From the NCBI GenBank assembly GCA_035551355.1, contig DASZNF010000086.1, forward strand, positions 33,425-97,424: a stretch of DNA of 64,000 nucleotides, written 5' to 3'. Shown here piece after piece: positions 63,131-64,000 of the stretch (positions are counted from its first letter, which is position 1; each line of letters opens with the position of its first letter). Origin of the DNA: DATATV01 sp035551355. GTDB lineage: Bacteria; Actinomycetota; Actinomycetes; Mycobacteriales; Pseudonocardiaceae. Position numbers and translations under genes: made by a program. The notes under the pieces are model-generated. The model was not told the origin of the DNA. It did not search any database and worked only from the letters and a program-made list of their open reading frames with translations.

Positions 63131-63907
63131 TCAGTCGAGCAGCGCGCGGGTCCAGGTGTCCGTGCGCTGCTCGATGAAGTCCGTGTCGGCCAGCCAGACC
63201 GCGCCGTGCCCCTCCCGCCACAACCGGGCCCAGGGCAGCGTGCCCGCGGCGGCCTGCTCGGCCAGGAAGTCGTGCATGGCCCGAGTCCGCTGGGCCAGCA
63301 ACGGCACAAGCCGCCGCCGCTGTCCCTCATCCAGCCCGTAAGCGTCGACCAGCACCCGCAACCGGCGACCGGCATCGGCCCGCGGCCAGCGCGGATCGGC
63401 CGACAGCGGCACGAACCCGTGGGCCGCATAGGCAAGATCACCCAGTCGAGTGCCCGGTGCCAGGGTGTCCCAGTCGATGAACGTGCACCGTTCCCCGTCG
63501 ACCACCAGATTCCACGGGGCAAGATCGTGATGCGCGACGATCTCGTCCCCGTCGGACGGCACCACAACCTGCCACCGAGCATCCGCCGGCGGCCGAAACC
63601 CGGACACCGCATCATGAAGCTCGCGAATCAGCCGCCCAACCCGGACCAGCAAGTCGTCGGCTTCCATCAGCTCGACGTGCTCGGGCCACACCACCAGCCC
63701 CGGCACGAACTCCAGCACTTCGCGGCCGCGCTCGTCGATCCCCAGCACCCGAGGCGCCCCGCGAAATCCTACGGAGCGCAGGTGACCGAGCAACGCATGC
63801 ACCGCCGGAGTCCACGGCCCGCTCGGCCGCCGCACGGTGTCGCCCACCCGCACCACACCCGCGCTGGCATTGCCCCCGGCCAGCGGAACCTCCACCTCGT
63901 CCGGCAC
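63131..63907 (-). CDS. Aminoglycoside phosphotransferase (APH) family kinase
   Basis: Small-molecule kinase-fold protein of 258 residues. Catalytic loop IVAHHDLAPWNLVV (HxDxxxxN), metal site CTFIDWDTLAPGTRLGDLAY, and an N-lobe with VVRVGDTVRRPSGP (first strands partly reduced, the ATP-binding Lys not evident). Family members phosphorylate antibiotics, choline, hydroxylated metabolites or proteins; sequence alone does not say which. The next sequence upstream, across the divergent gap, may be the start of another gene. Confidence 0.87.
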   Translation of the reverse strand: MPDEVEVPLAGGNASAGVVRVGDTVRRPSGPWTPAVHALLGHLRSVGFRGAPRVLGIDERGREVLEFVPGLVVWPEHVELMEADDLLVRVGRLIRELHDAVSGFRPPADARWQVVVPSDGDEIVAHHDLAPWNLVVDGERCTFIDWDTLAPGTRLGDLAYAAHGFVPLSADPRWPRADAGRRLRVLVDAYGLDEGQRRRLVPLLAQRTRAMHDFLAEQAAAGTLPWARLWREGHGAVWLADTDFIEQRTDTWTRALLD

Positions 63908-63963
63908 GACAGAAATCTTCGCACCCGGGCGTGGTCCAGATACTCCGAAGGGCGCGAAATGGG

Positions 63964-64000
63964 GTGATCGTCGTGCGGCTACCGTGGCAAAAGCGCGATG
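63964..64000 (+). CDS. Possible start of a gene running off the window
   Basis: GTG at 63964 or 63973 opens a frame (VIVVRLPWQKRD) to the window end, divergent from the kinase gene. Too short to identify. Confidence 0.25.
   Translation, partial: MIVVRLPWQKRD

Overview
The window is about 72% GC with dense ORFs, many GTG starts and GTGA/TGATG gene overlaps. It carries mycothiol amidase (mca), KstR, the PptH/PptT pair and a gene order matching mycobacterial housekeeping neighbourhoods. This points to a high-GC actinomycete, most likely of the Pseudonocardiaceae type. The assignment is inferred from gene content; no rRNA is present. I see no transposase, integrase, phage genes or CRISPR array.

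Layout. 0-4.6 kb: end of an enoyl-CoA hydratase gene and mfd. 4.7-7.9 kb: an S-adenosyl methyltransferase and a PAS-GGDEF protein with a decayed EAL domain. 7.9-11 kb: SurA-like lipoprotein, mazG, a lytic transglycosylase and a TPR protein. 11.5-14 kb: FMN hydroxyacid oxidase plus a membrane-anchored, atypical P450. 14.2-16.5 kb: eno, a DivIC/FtsB-like protein and a DUF501 protein. 16.8-18.5 kb: aidB on the minus strand. 18.7-20.9 kb: a second transglycosylase and ppx. The mfd...mazG...eno...ppx order is the mycobacterial Rv1020-Rv1026 order with insertions.

21-26.9 kb: an iron-box-controlled operon of an ATP-grasp ligase, two IucA/IucC siderophore synthetases and a PLP decarboxylase. This is the enzyme set of vibrioferrin biosynthesis (PvsA, B, D, E) without the PvsC exporter. 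26.9-30.1 kb: S10 peptidase and type II NADH dehydrogenase. 30.4-31.9 kb: a 40-residue peptide gene, an ATP-grasp ligase and an odd tRNA. The tRNA has a UAA anticodon and tRNA-Leu features but a short variable loop. The peptide/ligase pair looks like a minimal ribosomal-peptide modification unit and is one of the two most interesting loci. 32-42 kb: envelope and secreted functions (GH25-like protein with three C-terminal repeats, DivIVA-like coiled coil, S1 protease, surface protein plus class F sortase), an esterase, and pptH-pptT.

42.4-46.3 kb: BI-1 family protein, then kstR divergent from a fused FadE34-type acyl-CoA dehydrogenase with KstR operators between them (sterol side-chain catabolism). 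46.4-62.3 kb: the order fadA3, SGNH lipase, cbs, proline-rich protein, metB, ..., greA, DUF4307, mca, small membrane protein, DUF255 protein. This reproduces mycobacterial Rv1074c-Rv1084. It is interrupted by an ilvA / hppD / Lrp-family block with paired operators, and by a degenerate RlaP-like nucleotidyltransferase. 62.4-64 kb: a conserved protein with a possible ribbon-helix-helix region, an APH-family kinase, and perhaps the start of another gene.
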